Shown: positions 42,761 through 50,913 of the stretch, piece by piece | Numbering within the stretch: position 1 is the first letter of the stretch | Layout of the letters: every line of letters starts with the position of its first letter | Assembly (NCBI GenBank): GCA_963773105.1 | Contig: CAVZAA010000001.1 | Location: forward strand, 558,001 to 622,000 | Direction: 5' to 3' | DNA length: 64,000 nucleotides | Origin: Trebonia sp963773105 | GTDB taxonomy: Bacteria; Actinomycetota; Actinomycetes; Streptosporangiales; Streptosporangiaceae | Notes under the pieces: model-generated | Told to the model about the DNA's origin: nothing | Seen by the model: the letters and a program-made list of their open reading frames with translations, nothing else | The model's database searches: none | Translations under genes and position numbers: made by a program

Positions 42761-45052
42761 TTGGCGAGCGCAGCTGCACTACTGATCGGCGTACCGGACG
42801 AGGCCCTGGACCTGCGGATCGAGGTGGACAAGGACGGGATGGCGAGGATCGTCCGGCTAGCGGCCCGCGACGCTTCAGAAACGCCGGTGCCCACCGCCCT
42901 CACCGCACGCGCCACCGCCTCCGGCCGTCCGCCGGACGCCGGCGCCGAGCCCGTCGACGCGGCGCTGCCGCTACTCGACGTCATCCTCGCCGGCGAGGGA
43001 AAGGCCTGGTCCGGCGACCGCTACTGCGAATCGGAGGCCGGCGGGCGGTTCCGCTACGTCGGCCACGACCACGCCGAGCTGTCAGCGGGATGGCGCGAGC
43101 TGCGGGTGGACCTGGCCGACCCGGTGAGCGGGCTGCGGGCCGAGGTGTTCTACCGCCTGCTAGCCGGGCAGGGCGCGCTGCGCTGCTGGGTGCGCCTGAC
43201 GAACCTGAGCACCCAGCCGGTGACGGTCGAGTCGGTGACGTCGTTCCTGTGCGGCGGCCTGTCGAGCGCGCCTGACGTCCCGGCCGCCCCTGACTACCTT
43301 GACGACCTCGACGTGCTGTGGGCGGAGAACGACTGGCTGGCGGAAGGACGATGGCAGCGCCGAGGCCTCCGCGACGCGCTGCCCGACCTCAACCGGCACG
43401 TCCACGGGGCCGACCCGCGCGGCCGGTTCGGTCTGACCAGCGCGGGAACCTGGTCGTCGGGGGTCTACCTGCCGATGGGCGCGGTCGTCAACCGGACCAC
43501 CGGGCACGCCTGGGCCTGGCAGATCGAGCACAACGGCGGCTGGCACTGGGAGACGGGCGAGTGCACGCACCGGTACCGGGCCGTCGGCCCCGGCCCGCAC
43601 GGCAGGCACGCGCCCGCCGGGTCGGCCAGCGGCGCCTACCTGGCGCTGCTCGGTCCGGCCGACGTCGAGCACGCCTGGCACGTCACGCTGCCCCCGGGCG
43701 GCACGTTCACGACGGTGCCGGCCGCCGTGGCGGTCAGCGCGCGCGGGTTCGAGGGGGCCGTCGGCGCCCTGACCGCGGTCCGCCGGGCCATCCGCCGCCC
43801 GCATGAGGATGCCCGGCGGCTGCCGGTGATCTTCAACGACTACATGAACACGCTGATGGGCGACCCGACCACGCGGCGGCTGCTGCCGCTGATCGACGCG
43901 GCGGCCGAGGTCGGCGCCGAGTACTTCTGCATCGACTCCGGCTGGTACGCGGACCTCAACGAGAGCTGGTGGGACACGGTGGGAGCGTGGAAGCCGTCGG
44001 CCACCCGCTTTCCCAACGGCATCGGTGAAGTGCTCGACCACATCAGGGCGAAGGGGATGGTGCCCGGCCTGTGGCTCGAACCAGAAGTGGTCGGCGTGCA
44101 CAGCCCGGTCGCCCTGCAGCTGCCGCCGGACGCGTTCTTCCAGCGGGACGGCCGGCTGGTGACCGAGCACGGCCGGTACCACCTGGACCTCAGGCACCCG
44201 GCCGCGGTGAAGCACCTCGACGAGGTGGTGGACTTCGTGGTCGGCGACCTCGGCGTCGGCTACCTGAAGCTGGACTACAACATCGAGATCGCGCCCGGCC
44301 CCAACACCGGCGGCCTGAGCCCCGGCGCGGGGTTGCTCGAGGCGAACCGCGCGCACCTCGACTGGGTGGACGGCGTACTCGACCGGCACCCCGCCCTGGT
44401 GCTCGAGAACTGCAGCTCGGGCGGTATGCGCATCGACTACGCGCTGCTATCTCGCTTCCAGCTCCAGTCCACCAGCGACCAGCAGGACCCGCTCCGCTAT
44501 CCGCCGATCGCCGCCGCGGCCCCGGCTGCCATCGCGCCCGAGCAGGCCGCCAACTGGGCCTACCCGCAGCCTTGGTTCACCGATGACGAGATCGCCTTCG
44601 CGCTGTGCGGGGCGATGCTCGGCCGCCTCTACCTGTCCGGTCACCTGGATCACATGAGCCGCGAGCAGCGCGAGCTGGTCGCCGAGGCGGTCCGGGTGCA
44701 CAAGGACCTGCGCGGCGAGCTGGTCGGCGCGCTCCCGTTCTGGCCGCTCGGCCTGCCGCACTGGGCCGATCCTTGGATCGCGCTCGGCTTGCGCACCTCA
44801 CGGGTCAGCTACCTGACCGTATGGCACCGTGGTCAGCTCGGCGCCGGCGCCGGCGCCGTGACCGAGACCGACACCGTGACCGAGACCGGAACCCTCCCGG
44901 TCGGGCACCTTCGCGGCCAGCCGATGACCGCGCAGGTGCTGTACCCGCGCGCGGACGGGACCGGTGTCACCTGGGATGCCGCCGCCGGCACCCTGTCGGT
45001 GCGGCTTCCGCGCGTCCCGTCGGCCTGTCTCATCCGGCTCGGCGCGCAGTGA
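42761..45052 (+). CDS. GH36-family alpha-galactosidase
   Basis: 763 residues from TTG 42761, which has AGGAGG five bases upstream (GTG 42719 is an alternative; the frame is open much further but antisense to the binding protein). It has an N-terminal beta-sandwich, then a TIM barrel with VIFNDYMNTLMGDPT, YFCIDSGWYAD, GYLKLDYNIEI (nucleophile Asp, about residue 505) and LVLENCSSGGMRIDY followed by QSTSDQQDPLRYPP (acid/base Asp). No signal peptide is seen, so it acts on imported oligosaccharides and releases galactose. A Gly-Ala/Thr-Glu low-complexity insert (GAGAGAVTETDTVTETG) lies near the C-terminus. It overlaps the oxidoreductase gene by four bases (GTGA). Confidence 0.92.
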   Translation: MASAAALLIGVPDEALDLRIEVDKDGMARIVRLAARDASETPVPTALTARATASGRPPDAGAEPVDAALPLLDVILAGEGKAWSGDRYCESEAGGRFRYVGHDHAELSAGWRELRVDLADPVSGLRAEVFYRLLAGQGALRCWVRLTNLSTQPVTVESVTSFLCGGLSSAPDVPAAPDYLDDLDVLWAENDWLAEGRWQRRGLRDALPDLNRHVHGADPRGRFGLTSAGTWSSGVYLPMGAVVNRTTGHAWAWQIEHNGGWHWETGECTHRYRAVGPGPHGRHAPAGSASGAYLALLGPADVEHAWHVTLPPGGTFTTVPAAVAVSARGFEGAVGALTAVRRAIRRPHEDARRLPVIFNDYMNTLMGDPTTRRLLPLIDAAAEVGAEYFCIDSGWYADLNESWWDTVGAWKPSATRFPNGIGEVLDHIRAKGMVPGLWLEPEVVGVHSPVALQLPPDAFFQRDGRLVTEHGRYHLDLRHPAAVKHLDEVVDFVVGDLGVGYLKLDYNIEIAPGPNTGGLSPGAGLLEANRAHLDWVDGVLDRHPALVLENCSSGGMRIDYALLSRFQLQSTSDQQDPLRYPPIAAAAPAAIAPEQAANWAYPQPWFTDDEIAFALCGAMLGRLYLSGHLDHMSREQRELVAEAVRVHKDLRGELVGALPFWPLGLPHWADPWIALGLRTSRVSYLTVWHRGQLGAGAGAVTETDTVTETGTLPVGHLRGQPMTAQVLYPRADGTGVTWDAAAGTLSVRLPRVPSACLIRLGAQ

Positions 45053-46437
45053 ACACCCGTCGTTACGCCGTCGTCGGCACCGGCGCCCGAGCGGGCCTGT
45101 ACATTCGCGCTCTCGCCGACCGGTACGCGGCCGACGCGGCGATCGTTGCCTGGTGCGATCCGAACCGGGTGCGGATGAACTACTACGACCAGATCCTGAC
45201 CGCCGCCGGCCGCCCGTCCCCCGCGCAGTACACCCCAGCAGACTTCGGGCGCCTGTTGGATGCCGAGCGGCCAGACACCGTCCTGGTGACCTCGCCCGAT
45301 CACACCCACCCGCGGTACGCCGCGGGGGCGTTGCGGGCCGGCTGCGATGTCATCCTGGAGAAACCGGTCGCGACGTCGGTCGACGGCGCCCGGCTGCTGG
45401 CGGACGCGGCCAGGACGTCGCCGGGCACGCTGCGGGTGACGTTCAACTACCGCTACTCACCGCGCAACAGCGTGCTCAGGCGGGTGATCGCCGACGGCAT
45501 CATCGGCAAGGTCACCTCGGTGCATTTCGAGTGGGTCCTCGATACCGTGCACGGCGCCGACTACTTCCGCCGCTGGCACCGGGAGAAGACGGCCTCCGGC
45601 GGGCTCCTGGTGCACAAGTCGAGTCACCATTTCGACCTGGTGAACTGGTGGATCGGCGACATCCCAAGTACCGTCCACGCGCGCGGGGCCCTGCGGTTCT
45701 ACGGCCACGCCCGGGCTCGCGAGCGCGGCGCCGGGGCGCGGCCGGAGCGCTCCTTCGGTGCGCCGGGGATGGCGGCGGACCCGTTCGCGCTCGACCTGGC
45801 CGCGGCGCCTGCCCTGCGCCGCCTGTACCTCGAGGCCGAGGCGGAGGACGGCTACATTCGCGACCGGGACGTGTTCAGCCCCGGTATCACCATCGAGGAC
45901 AACCTCGCGGTCCTCGTCGGCTACCGGTCGGGCGCGCTCCTGACCTACTCTCTGAACGCCCATTCCCCGTGGGAGGGATACCGGGTCAGCGTGAACGGAG
46001 ACGCGGGCCGCGCCGAGCTGGAGGTCGTCGAGCGCGGGCACGTCCGGTCGGTGGCGGACGGCAGCGTGGCGGGCCGCCCGGCGGTGGATCCGATGGTCTC
46101 GGGCGGCGTGGCTTGCGCCGACCCCTACGACCTGCGGCCCGTCTCGGAGCGGCTGCTGGTTCAGCGGCACTGGGAGCCAACCCGGGACGTGCCGATACCG
46201 GAAGCCGCGGGCGGGCACGCCGGCGGGGACGAGCCGCTGCTTGATTCGCTGTTCGGGCGCGATGGCGCGGCCGACCCTCTCGGCCAGCGCGCCGACTACA
46301 CCGATGGACTGGCCAGCGTCGCGATCGGGCTCGCGGCGAACGAGTCGATGGCGACCGGCCAGGTCATCGACGTCAGCCAGTTCGGCCTCGAGCTCAGCCG
46401 CGCGGCCGGCCCGCGAACCTCCTGGCGTCGTCGTTGA
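45049..46437 (+). CDS. Gfo/Idh/MocA-family oxidoreductase
   Basis: 462 residues from GTG 45049, overlapping the GH36 stop. NAD(P)-binding N-terminus YAVVGTGARAGLYIRALADR, then VTSPDHTHPRYAAGALRAGC and VILEKPVAT (the EKP motif with catalytic Lys), and a long C-terminal domain with GGLLVHKSSHHFDLVNWW (metal/substrate His). Such enzymes oxidise or reduce sugars and inositols at a ring carbon; the same fold includes NAD-dependent glycosidases (GH109, GH179), so hydrolysis by redox is possible. Co-translated with GH36. A hairpin terminator follows at 46503. Confidence 0.88.
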   Translation: MNTRRYAVVGTGARAGLYIRALADRYAADAAIVAWCDPNRVRMNYYDQILTAAGRPSPAQYTPADFGRLLDAERPDTVLVTSPDHTHPRYAAGALRAGCDVILEKPVATSVDGARLLADAARTSPGTLRVTFNYRYSPRNSVLRRVIADGIIGKVTSVHFEWVLDTVHGADYFRRWHREKTASGGLLVHKSSHHFDLVNWWIGDIPSTVHARGALRFYGHARARERGAGARPERSFGAPGMAADPFALDLAAAPALRRLYLEAEAEDGYIRDRDVFSPGITIEDNLAVLVGYRSGALLTYSLNAHSPWEGYRVSVNGDAGRAELEVVERGHVRSVADGSVAGRPAVDPMVSGGVACADPYDLRPVSERLLVQRHWEPTRDVPIPEAAGGHAGGDEPLLDSLFGRDGAADPLGQRADYTDGLASVAIGLAANESMATGQVIDVSQFGLELSRAAGPRTSWRRR

Positions 46438-46502
46438 CCGGCCGTACCGGAGGATTAGTGAGTGGATGCCAGCTCCGAACGGAGCGTCAAGCGCTGACGG
46501 GA

Positions 46503-46544
46503 CACCCGGGGATGTCCAGGCATGGCGCCTGGCATCCCCGGGTG
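46503..46544. terminator. Bidirectional hairpin terminator between convergent genes
   Basis: A 12-base-pair outer stem (CACCCGGGGATG / CATCCCCGGGTG), one bulged T, and a six-base-pair inner stem (CCAGGC / GCCTGG) around a five-base loop, placed between the stops of the oxidoreductase and the phosphoesterase. A small GCTCCGAACGGAGC dyad precedes it. Confidence 0.85.
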
Positions 46545-46558
46545 CTCGCGGAACGTGT

Positions 46559-49030
46559 CTAGCTGTGGGCCGCGAGTGCCCTCGCCTCGGCGATAATGAG
46601 CTTCGCCAAGCCGATCTGCGCGCCCGCGCCGACAAGGGGGGTGCCCCAGTTCTCGGCGTTGTACAGCTCGGTCTTGATCGCGTTGGCCAGCGCGTCGCGC
46701 TGCTGGTCAAGCGCGGTCAGATCGCGGTTGACGCTGGTGAACTCGACGTCGCCGGGGGTGGTGGACTCGATCGCGTTGGTGGAGGCGGTCAGCGTGGCCG
46801 CGCCGAACTCGCCCACGCTGGAGTTGAGCTGCTTGTACGTCTCGCCGAGGTTGGTTACCAGCGGGTCGCGCAGCGCCCTGTTGGGGTCGGCCAGGATCTG
46901 GGTGATGACCCGTCCGTCCTGCATGTAGTCGGCGTGCAGGCCGAGCAGGTACAGCTCGGTCGGCTCGATGTCGGTCTCATCGGTCCACGGGCCCTGCAGG
47001 TTCAGGTCGACGACCTCGGTCTGGCCGCTGTTCGCGCCGGCCGAGTTCGGGCCGTCCGCGGGACCGGAGCCGTCAAGGCCCAGGTGCTGCACGCCGGGGC
47101 CGGCGAAGCCGATGTAGTTGCTGTTGATCTCGGCTGCGTAGTCACCGTGGTCCCACGCGTAGCTGGGGTCGACGGTCACGCAGTCGGCCGGGTAGTTGGC
47201 GGCCGAGCTGCCGGTGGTAGTGGCGTCGCAGGTCGCCGACCCCTGCTCCAGGTAGTAGTCGGGCTTGGCGAACTCCGCCAGCGTCGGGGTGCGCGCCGGG
47301 TCGGCGTTGACCATGTGCAGGATCGCCTCTTCGGTCGGATCGGCCAGGTAGTTGGCGATCTTCTGCGTGGCGCCGGTGTAGGGGTTGTCCGCGGTGAGTG
47401 AGGCGATGTCGTGATCGAAGGTTCTGACCTGCGCCGAGGACTCCGATGGATCGCCGTTCACGTAGTACTCGGGCGCCGTGTCGTACTCCATGCCGAACTT
47501 GGTGGTGTCGCCGGTCTCCTCGTTCAGCAGGCCGGTGACGTTGCCCTCAAGCTCGCCGAAGCTGCCGGACGGGTAGGTGCAGGCCACCGTCACGCCATCG
47601 CAGTTGGCCGGGGTCGGCAGGATCGCCCGGCCCACGTTGGCGCCCGCCTCGTGGTCGCCCTCGTCGGAGCTGAGCACGAACTCCGTGTTGCTCGGGGTGA
47701 TGCCCTCGGCCGCCAGCCGCTGGAAGAACGTGCCGAACGCCTGGTTGTAGTACGCCGCCTGGGCCAGGTAGCAGGCGCTGCCGCTGCCCAGTGCGCTCGG
47801 GGCGTGGTAGCAGGGCTCGCCCGCGGACGTCAGGCCCTTGATGAACTCATCTCCGTGCAGGTCAGAGATGTACATGTTGACCACCTGGACACCGGATCCC
47901 AGCATGTCGGCCGCGTACGCGAGCGACTGCGACGCGTTGATCTCGCCAAAGCCGGGGAAGCCGGGGGTGCTGAGGAAGTCGCCGTTGATCTGGTTGCCGT
48001 TCAGGTCGACCAGGTTGCCGGCGGCGTTGGTGACCTGGTAGCTGCCCTCGGTCAGGCTCGGGGTACCCGCGCCGAGCTGCGGCGCCACGTACCTGTGACC
48101 GAACAGCGCCTGGTAGCCGTTGTAGCCGCCGGGCTCGTCAGGCAGCAAGTCGGGGGACGCGGTGCTTGACGGCGCGGTCTGCCCGTACTTGACGCCGGTG
48201 GCGCCAGCGCAGAACGCGCTGCCCTTGGCGCAGTGCACCGCCACGCCGACGTAATCGGCGGTCTCCGGGTCCTTGTAGGAGTCGGGGTCGTTGATGAGCT
48301 GCTCGTCCTCGGGCGAGCCGGCGCCGAACACCTTGGGAATGTCCACCGCCGTGTTCTCGAGCTCGGCGTTCGCCGTCGCGATGTCACCGACGTTGCAGCC
48401 GGCCCGGGTGAACGGCACCCACGGCGCGGGGGTGGTCGTGGTCGGGCTGACCGGCTTCCTGGCCGTGGCCGGAGGAACCGGCGAGTAGACCATGTTGGGG
48501 TTCGTGTCGGTCGCCGTCGGCGAGGTGTCGTAGACCGGGTCGGTCCAGTAGGCGAACGAGCCGGCGTTGTCCGTCGTCCCGAAGGTCCCGCCCGTGCCGT
48601 TGGTCTGGTAGACCTCGTAGTCGTTGGAGATCGGCATGCCCTGCCGGTCGCCGTAGAGGCCGGTGTACGTGGTCAGGATGTCATCGGCGGTGTGCGCGAT
48701 CAGCGGCGTGTGGTTGTTGGACAGGAACGTGCCGTTGTTTTCGAAGAAGTTCAAGAGGTTGGGCATAAGCTCCAGGTCGGACGGCACGTTCGGGTTGTCC
48801 CTGAAGAAATGCACGTTGTCAAAGGTGATCTGCACGACGTGCTTAACGCCATTGCTGAGCTTGCACCCGTCCGTAATGTCACCATTTGTCGTGGCTTTCA
48901 TCGCCGGGGATGACGCCGCCGCCCGTACCGGCGAGGTGGCCACGGCGGTTCCGAAGCCCGCGATAAGCGCGGCCGCGCCGACGAAGGCGGTGATCCGGCC
49001 GAGCGACTTTGCCCTGTTGTCTCGGTTCAT
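46559..49030 (-). CDS. Large secreted alkaline-phosphatase-superfamily-like protein
   Basis: 823 residues from ATG 49030 (AAAGGAGAT upstream). A signal peptide (about 1-40, ending VRA-A). The N-terminal VVQITFDNVHFFRDNPNVP, MPNLLNFFENNGTFLSNNHT and LIAHTADDILTTYTGLYGDR follow the phosphatase/sulfatase superfamily core (metal Asp, then a Thr nucleophile-like position). FVLSSDEGDHEAGANVGR, with Asp-Glu-x-x-Asp-His, fits the second metal site, and WDHGDYAAEINSNYIGFAGP is near the end. It may release phosphate or sulfate from extracellular substrates; no exact family is assigned. A PHO-box-like double repeat lies upstream at 49085. Confidence 0.7.
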   Translation of the reverse strand: MNRDNRAKSLGRITAFVGAAALIAGFGTAVATSPVRAAASSPAMKATTNGDITDGCKLSNGVKHVVQITFDNVHFFRDNPNVPSDLELMPNLLNFFENNGTFLSNNHTPLIAHTADDILTTYTGLYGDRQGMPISNDYEVYQTNGTGGTFGTTDNAGSFAYWTDPVYDTSPTATDTNPNMVYSPVPPATARKPVSPTTTTPAPWVPFTRAGCNVGDIATANAELENTAVDIPKVFGAGSPEDEQLINDPDSYKDPETADYVGVAVHCAKGSAFCAGATGVKYGQTAPSSTASPDLLPDEPGGYNGYQALFGHRYVAPQLGAGTPSLTEGSYQVTNAAGNLVDLNGNQINGDFLSTPGFPGFGEINASQSLAYAADMLGSGVQVVNMYISDLHGDEFIKGLTSAGEPCYHAPSALGSGSACYLAQAAYYNQAFGTFFQRLAAEGITPSNTEFVLSSDEGDHEAGANVGRAILPTPANCDGVTVACTYPSGSFGELEGNVTGLLNEETGDTTKFGMEYDTAPEYYVNGDPSESSAQVRTFDHDIASLTADNPYTGATQKIANYLADPTEEAILHMVNADPARTPTLAEFAKPDYYLEQGSATCDATTTGSSAANYPADCVTVDPSYAWDHGDYAAEINSNYIGFAGPGVQHLGLDGSGPADGPNSAGANSGQTEVVDLNLQGPWTDETDIEPTELYLLGLHADYMQDGRVITQILADPNRALRDPLVTNLGETYKQLNSSVGEFGAATLTASTNAIESTTPGDVEFTSVNRDLTALDQQRDALANAIKTELYNAENWGTPLVGAGAQIGLAKLIIAEARALAAHS

Positions 49031-49363
49031 GTGATCTCCTTTCGCGGCCAACAATGACCGCGCGGCTAAGCCCTATGGATGTCCGCTCGGTGACTATTCA
49101 GCGAACTTTCAGCAAAGCAATCAAACGCGTCGCGGGCGGGCACTAGCGGAGCGGCTGGCGCCGCCCCGCTACCTGCGGAAATCAGATCTCGTAATCGAAT
49201 CGTCGCCCGCGCTGTCATCCGGGTCCGGCGTGAAGGGGGCAGAACAGGCGCTGTCGCCGCGTCTACGCCCTTGTGATGTCCGCGCAAGATTCTTTTGCCG
49301 CAGGACCACCGTTCACGCTGTCCGGCGCGTGTAGTAGGCGAGATCCCCTGCGACGGAGGCGCG
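49031..49363. other. Divergent intergenic region, phosphoesterase / ECF sigma
   Basis: 333 bases with no gene. On the minus strand 49085-49106 reads GTTCGCTGAAT then AGTCACCGAGC, two 11-base units loosely like a PhoP (PHO-box) direct repeat, about 55-75 bases before the phosphoesterase start. 49187-49208 (GAAATCAGATCTCGTAATCGAA) weakly resembles the AT-rich tract of repeat copy 7. Sigma-gene promoter not identified. Confidence 0.35.
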
Positions 49364-49915
49364 ATGACATTCGAGGAGTTCGCGGCCGGTCAACTCTCGG
49401 AGATTCTTGGCTTCGCCCTCGTGCTGACGGGTGACCGCGCCAGCGCCGAGGACATCGTCCAGGAGACGCTGATCCGCGCGTACCGGCACTGGGACAAGAT
49501 CACCAGCCTGGACCGGCCTGAGTTCTACATCCGCAAGATGGTCGTCAACGAGTTCCTGTCGTCGCGGCGCCGGCTGTGGCGGCAGGTGCCATCCGGACGC
49601 GGCAGCGACCTGGACAATCGCCTGGTCCCCGACCACGCCAGCCGCTACGCGGAGCAGGACGCCCTCCTGTCGGAGCTGCGGAAGCTGCCAAGACGGCAGC
49701 GAGCCGTTGTTGTGCTCCGCTACTGCGAGGACCTTTCCGATGCCGGGATCGCGGAGATCCTCGGCTGCGCGCCCGTCACGGTCCGCGGTTACGCGTCTCG
49801 GGCGCTCGCGACGCTGCGCATCGAGCTGAGCGCCGGCTCAGCGGAAGAACAAGCACCCGTTCAGGAGGCAGGACATGCAGGCAAAGGACGACAAGCTGAT
49901 GCACACCGAGGATGA
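49364..49915 (+). CDS. ECF sigma factor (SigE-like group), second copy
   Basis: 183 residues from ATG 49364 (GGAGG upstream; the longer frame from 49295 has no support). Sigma-2 ALVLTGDRASAEDIVQETLIRAYRHWDKI and sigma-4 LPRRQRAVVVLRYCEDLSDAGIAEILGCAPVTVRGYASRA (HTH about 130-150) match the same actinomycete SigE-like group as the gene at 1948. The last 41 bases overlap the start of the membrane protein at 49875. Confidence 0.9.
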   Translation: MTFEEFAAGQLSEILGFALVLTGDRASAEDIVQETLIRAYRHWDKITSLDRPEFYIRKMVVNEFLSSRRRLWRQVPSGRGSDLDNRLVPDHASRYAEQDALLSELRKLPRRQRAVVVLRYCEDLSDAGIAEILGCAPVTVRGYASRALATLRIELSAGSAEEQAPVQEAGHAGKGRQADAHRG

Positions 49916-50792
49916 CCTGCGGGCGGCGCTTCGCACCGGCAAGACGCAGGTCCCCGCCGCCATGCGCGAGTCAGTGCTACGCGCCGTCTACGACGCCGCC
50001 CCGCGCCGCCGCCCCGCTCTGGCCCGCCGGATACCCGGGCCACGGCTGGTGGCCGCCGCGGTGACGGCGACCGCGGTGGCCGCGGCAGTGACGGCGCTGG
50101 CGGTACTGCCCGGTCAGCCGGGCGCGGGCTCGCCCGGGCAACTGCTGTCCTTCACCCGGCACGGCGGGGACATCGACGTGATCATCCTGAACCCGCTGGC
50201 CGGCCCGGCACGCTACCGGGCGGAGTTCGCGCAGCACCACATGGACATCACGCTCGACCTCGTACCGGTCGCGCCCTCGCTCGTCGGCACGCTCGTGGTC
50301 GGCTACGCCGGTTTCGGGATCACGGCGATCACCTCGGGCAACTGCGACAGCAGGGCCGGCGCCTGCCCTGAGATTGGGCTCAGGATCCCCGTCGGCTTTC
50401 ACGGCCCGGCCACCATCGAATTCGGCCGGCCGGCCAGGCCCGGTGAGCGGTACGCGCAAGCCGGCCCGGCGACGGCGCCCGGCGAACCCCTGCACGGCCT
50501 GCGCTACGTTTGCCAGAACGTCTCGGCCGTGCTGGCGATGCTGAGTCAGCGTCACGTGAGCGCGGTCGTCCGCTACCCGACCGCCACCGGCGGCAGGCTG
50601 GTGTTCGGCGCTGACGTCCCGCCAGGCCCGTGGTACGTCAACGAGGCGACCTTGCTCGCCCCGGGGCAGGTCATGCTCTGGGTCGGCTCGCCCTGCACCC
50701 CGGGTCTCCCCGGGTCGGCCCCGGGTCTCCCGGGCGCGGTGACGCCGCAACCCGCCCCGTCGGCGGCACCGATCCCATCACCGGCAGCGTAG
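49875..50792 (+). CDS. Single-pass membrane protein paired with ECF sigma factor
   Basis: 305 residues. A cytoplasmic N-terminus (about 1-56, DDLRAALRTGKTQVPAAMRE) is followed by one membrane helix (about 57-78, LVAAAVTATAVAAAVTALAV), then an extracellular beta-rich domain of about 210 residues with four or five cysteines (SGNCDSRAGACPEI, YVCQNVSA, GSPCTPG) and a Pro-rich tail. Organised like the protein at 2526: same neighbour type, overlap and topology, but the outer domains are not obviously related. Probably an anti-sigma or sensor; no zinc anti-sigma motif. AGGAGG precedes ATG 49875. Confidence 0.75.
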   Translation: MQAKDDKLMHTEDDLRAALRTGKTQVPAAMRESVLRAVYDAAPRRRPALARRIPGPRLVAAAVTATAVAAAVTALAVLPGQPGAGSPGQLLSFTRHGGDIDVIILNPLAGPARYRAEFAQHHMDITLDLVPVAPSLVGTLVVGYAGFGITAITSGNCDSRAGACPEIGLRIPVGFHGPATIEFGRPARPGERYAQAGPATAPGEPLHGLRYVCQNVSAVLAMLSQRHVSAVVRYPTATGGRLVFGADVPPGPWYVNEATLLAPGQVMLWVGSPCTPGLPGSAPGLPGAVTPQPAPSAAPIPSPAA

Positions 50793-50858
50793 GCCCCAGG
50801 AACCCTTAGAAACGGGCGCTATAGGCGCCGATCTATCCGACTTTGCCGATCGCGTGCG

Positions 50859-50888
50859 GCTCAGCCCGGGCGCCTGCCCGGGCCGAGC
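50859..50888. terminator. Bidirectional hairpin terminator
   Basis: GCTC, one mismatch, GCCCGGGC, loop GCCT, GCCCGGGC, mismatch, GAGC: an eight-base-pair GC core extended by four more pairs, between the convergent membrane-protein gene and GH27 gene. Confidence 0.7.
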
Positions 50889-50913
50889 CTGCGTCAGCGG
50901 TGCGCGTCGCTCA

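Noticed and set aside
41966..45052. Long start for the GH36 gene (1028 codons)
   Set aside because: The extra N-terminus is antisense to the binding protein; TTG 42761 with AGGAGG fits the family length.
46473..46482. GAACGGAGC as an eighth copy of the intergenic repeat
   Set aside because: It is part of a small GCTCCG/CGGAGC dyad and lacks the AT-rich tract.
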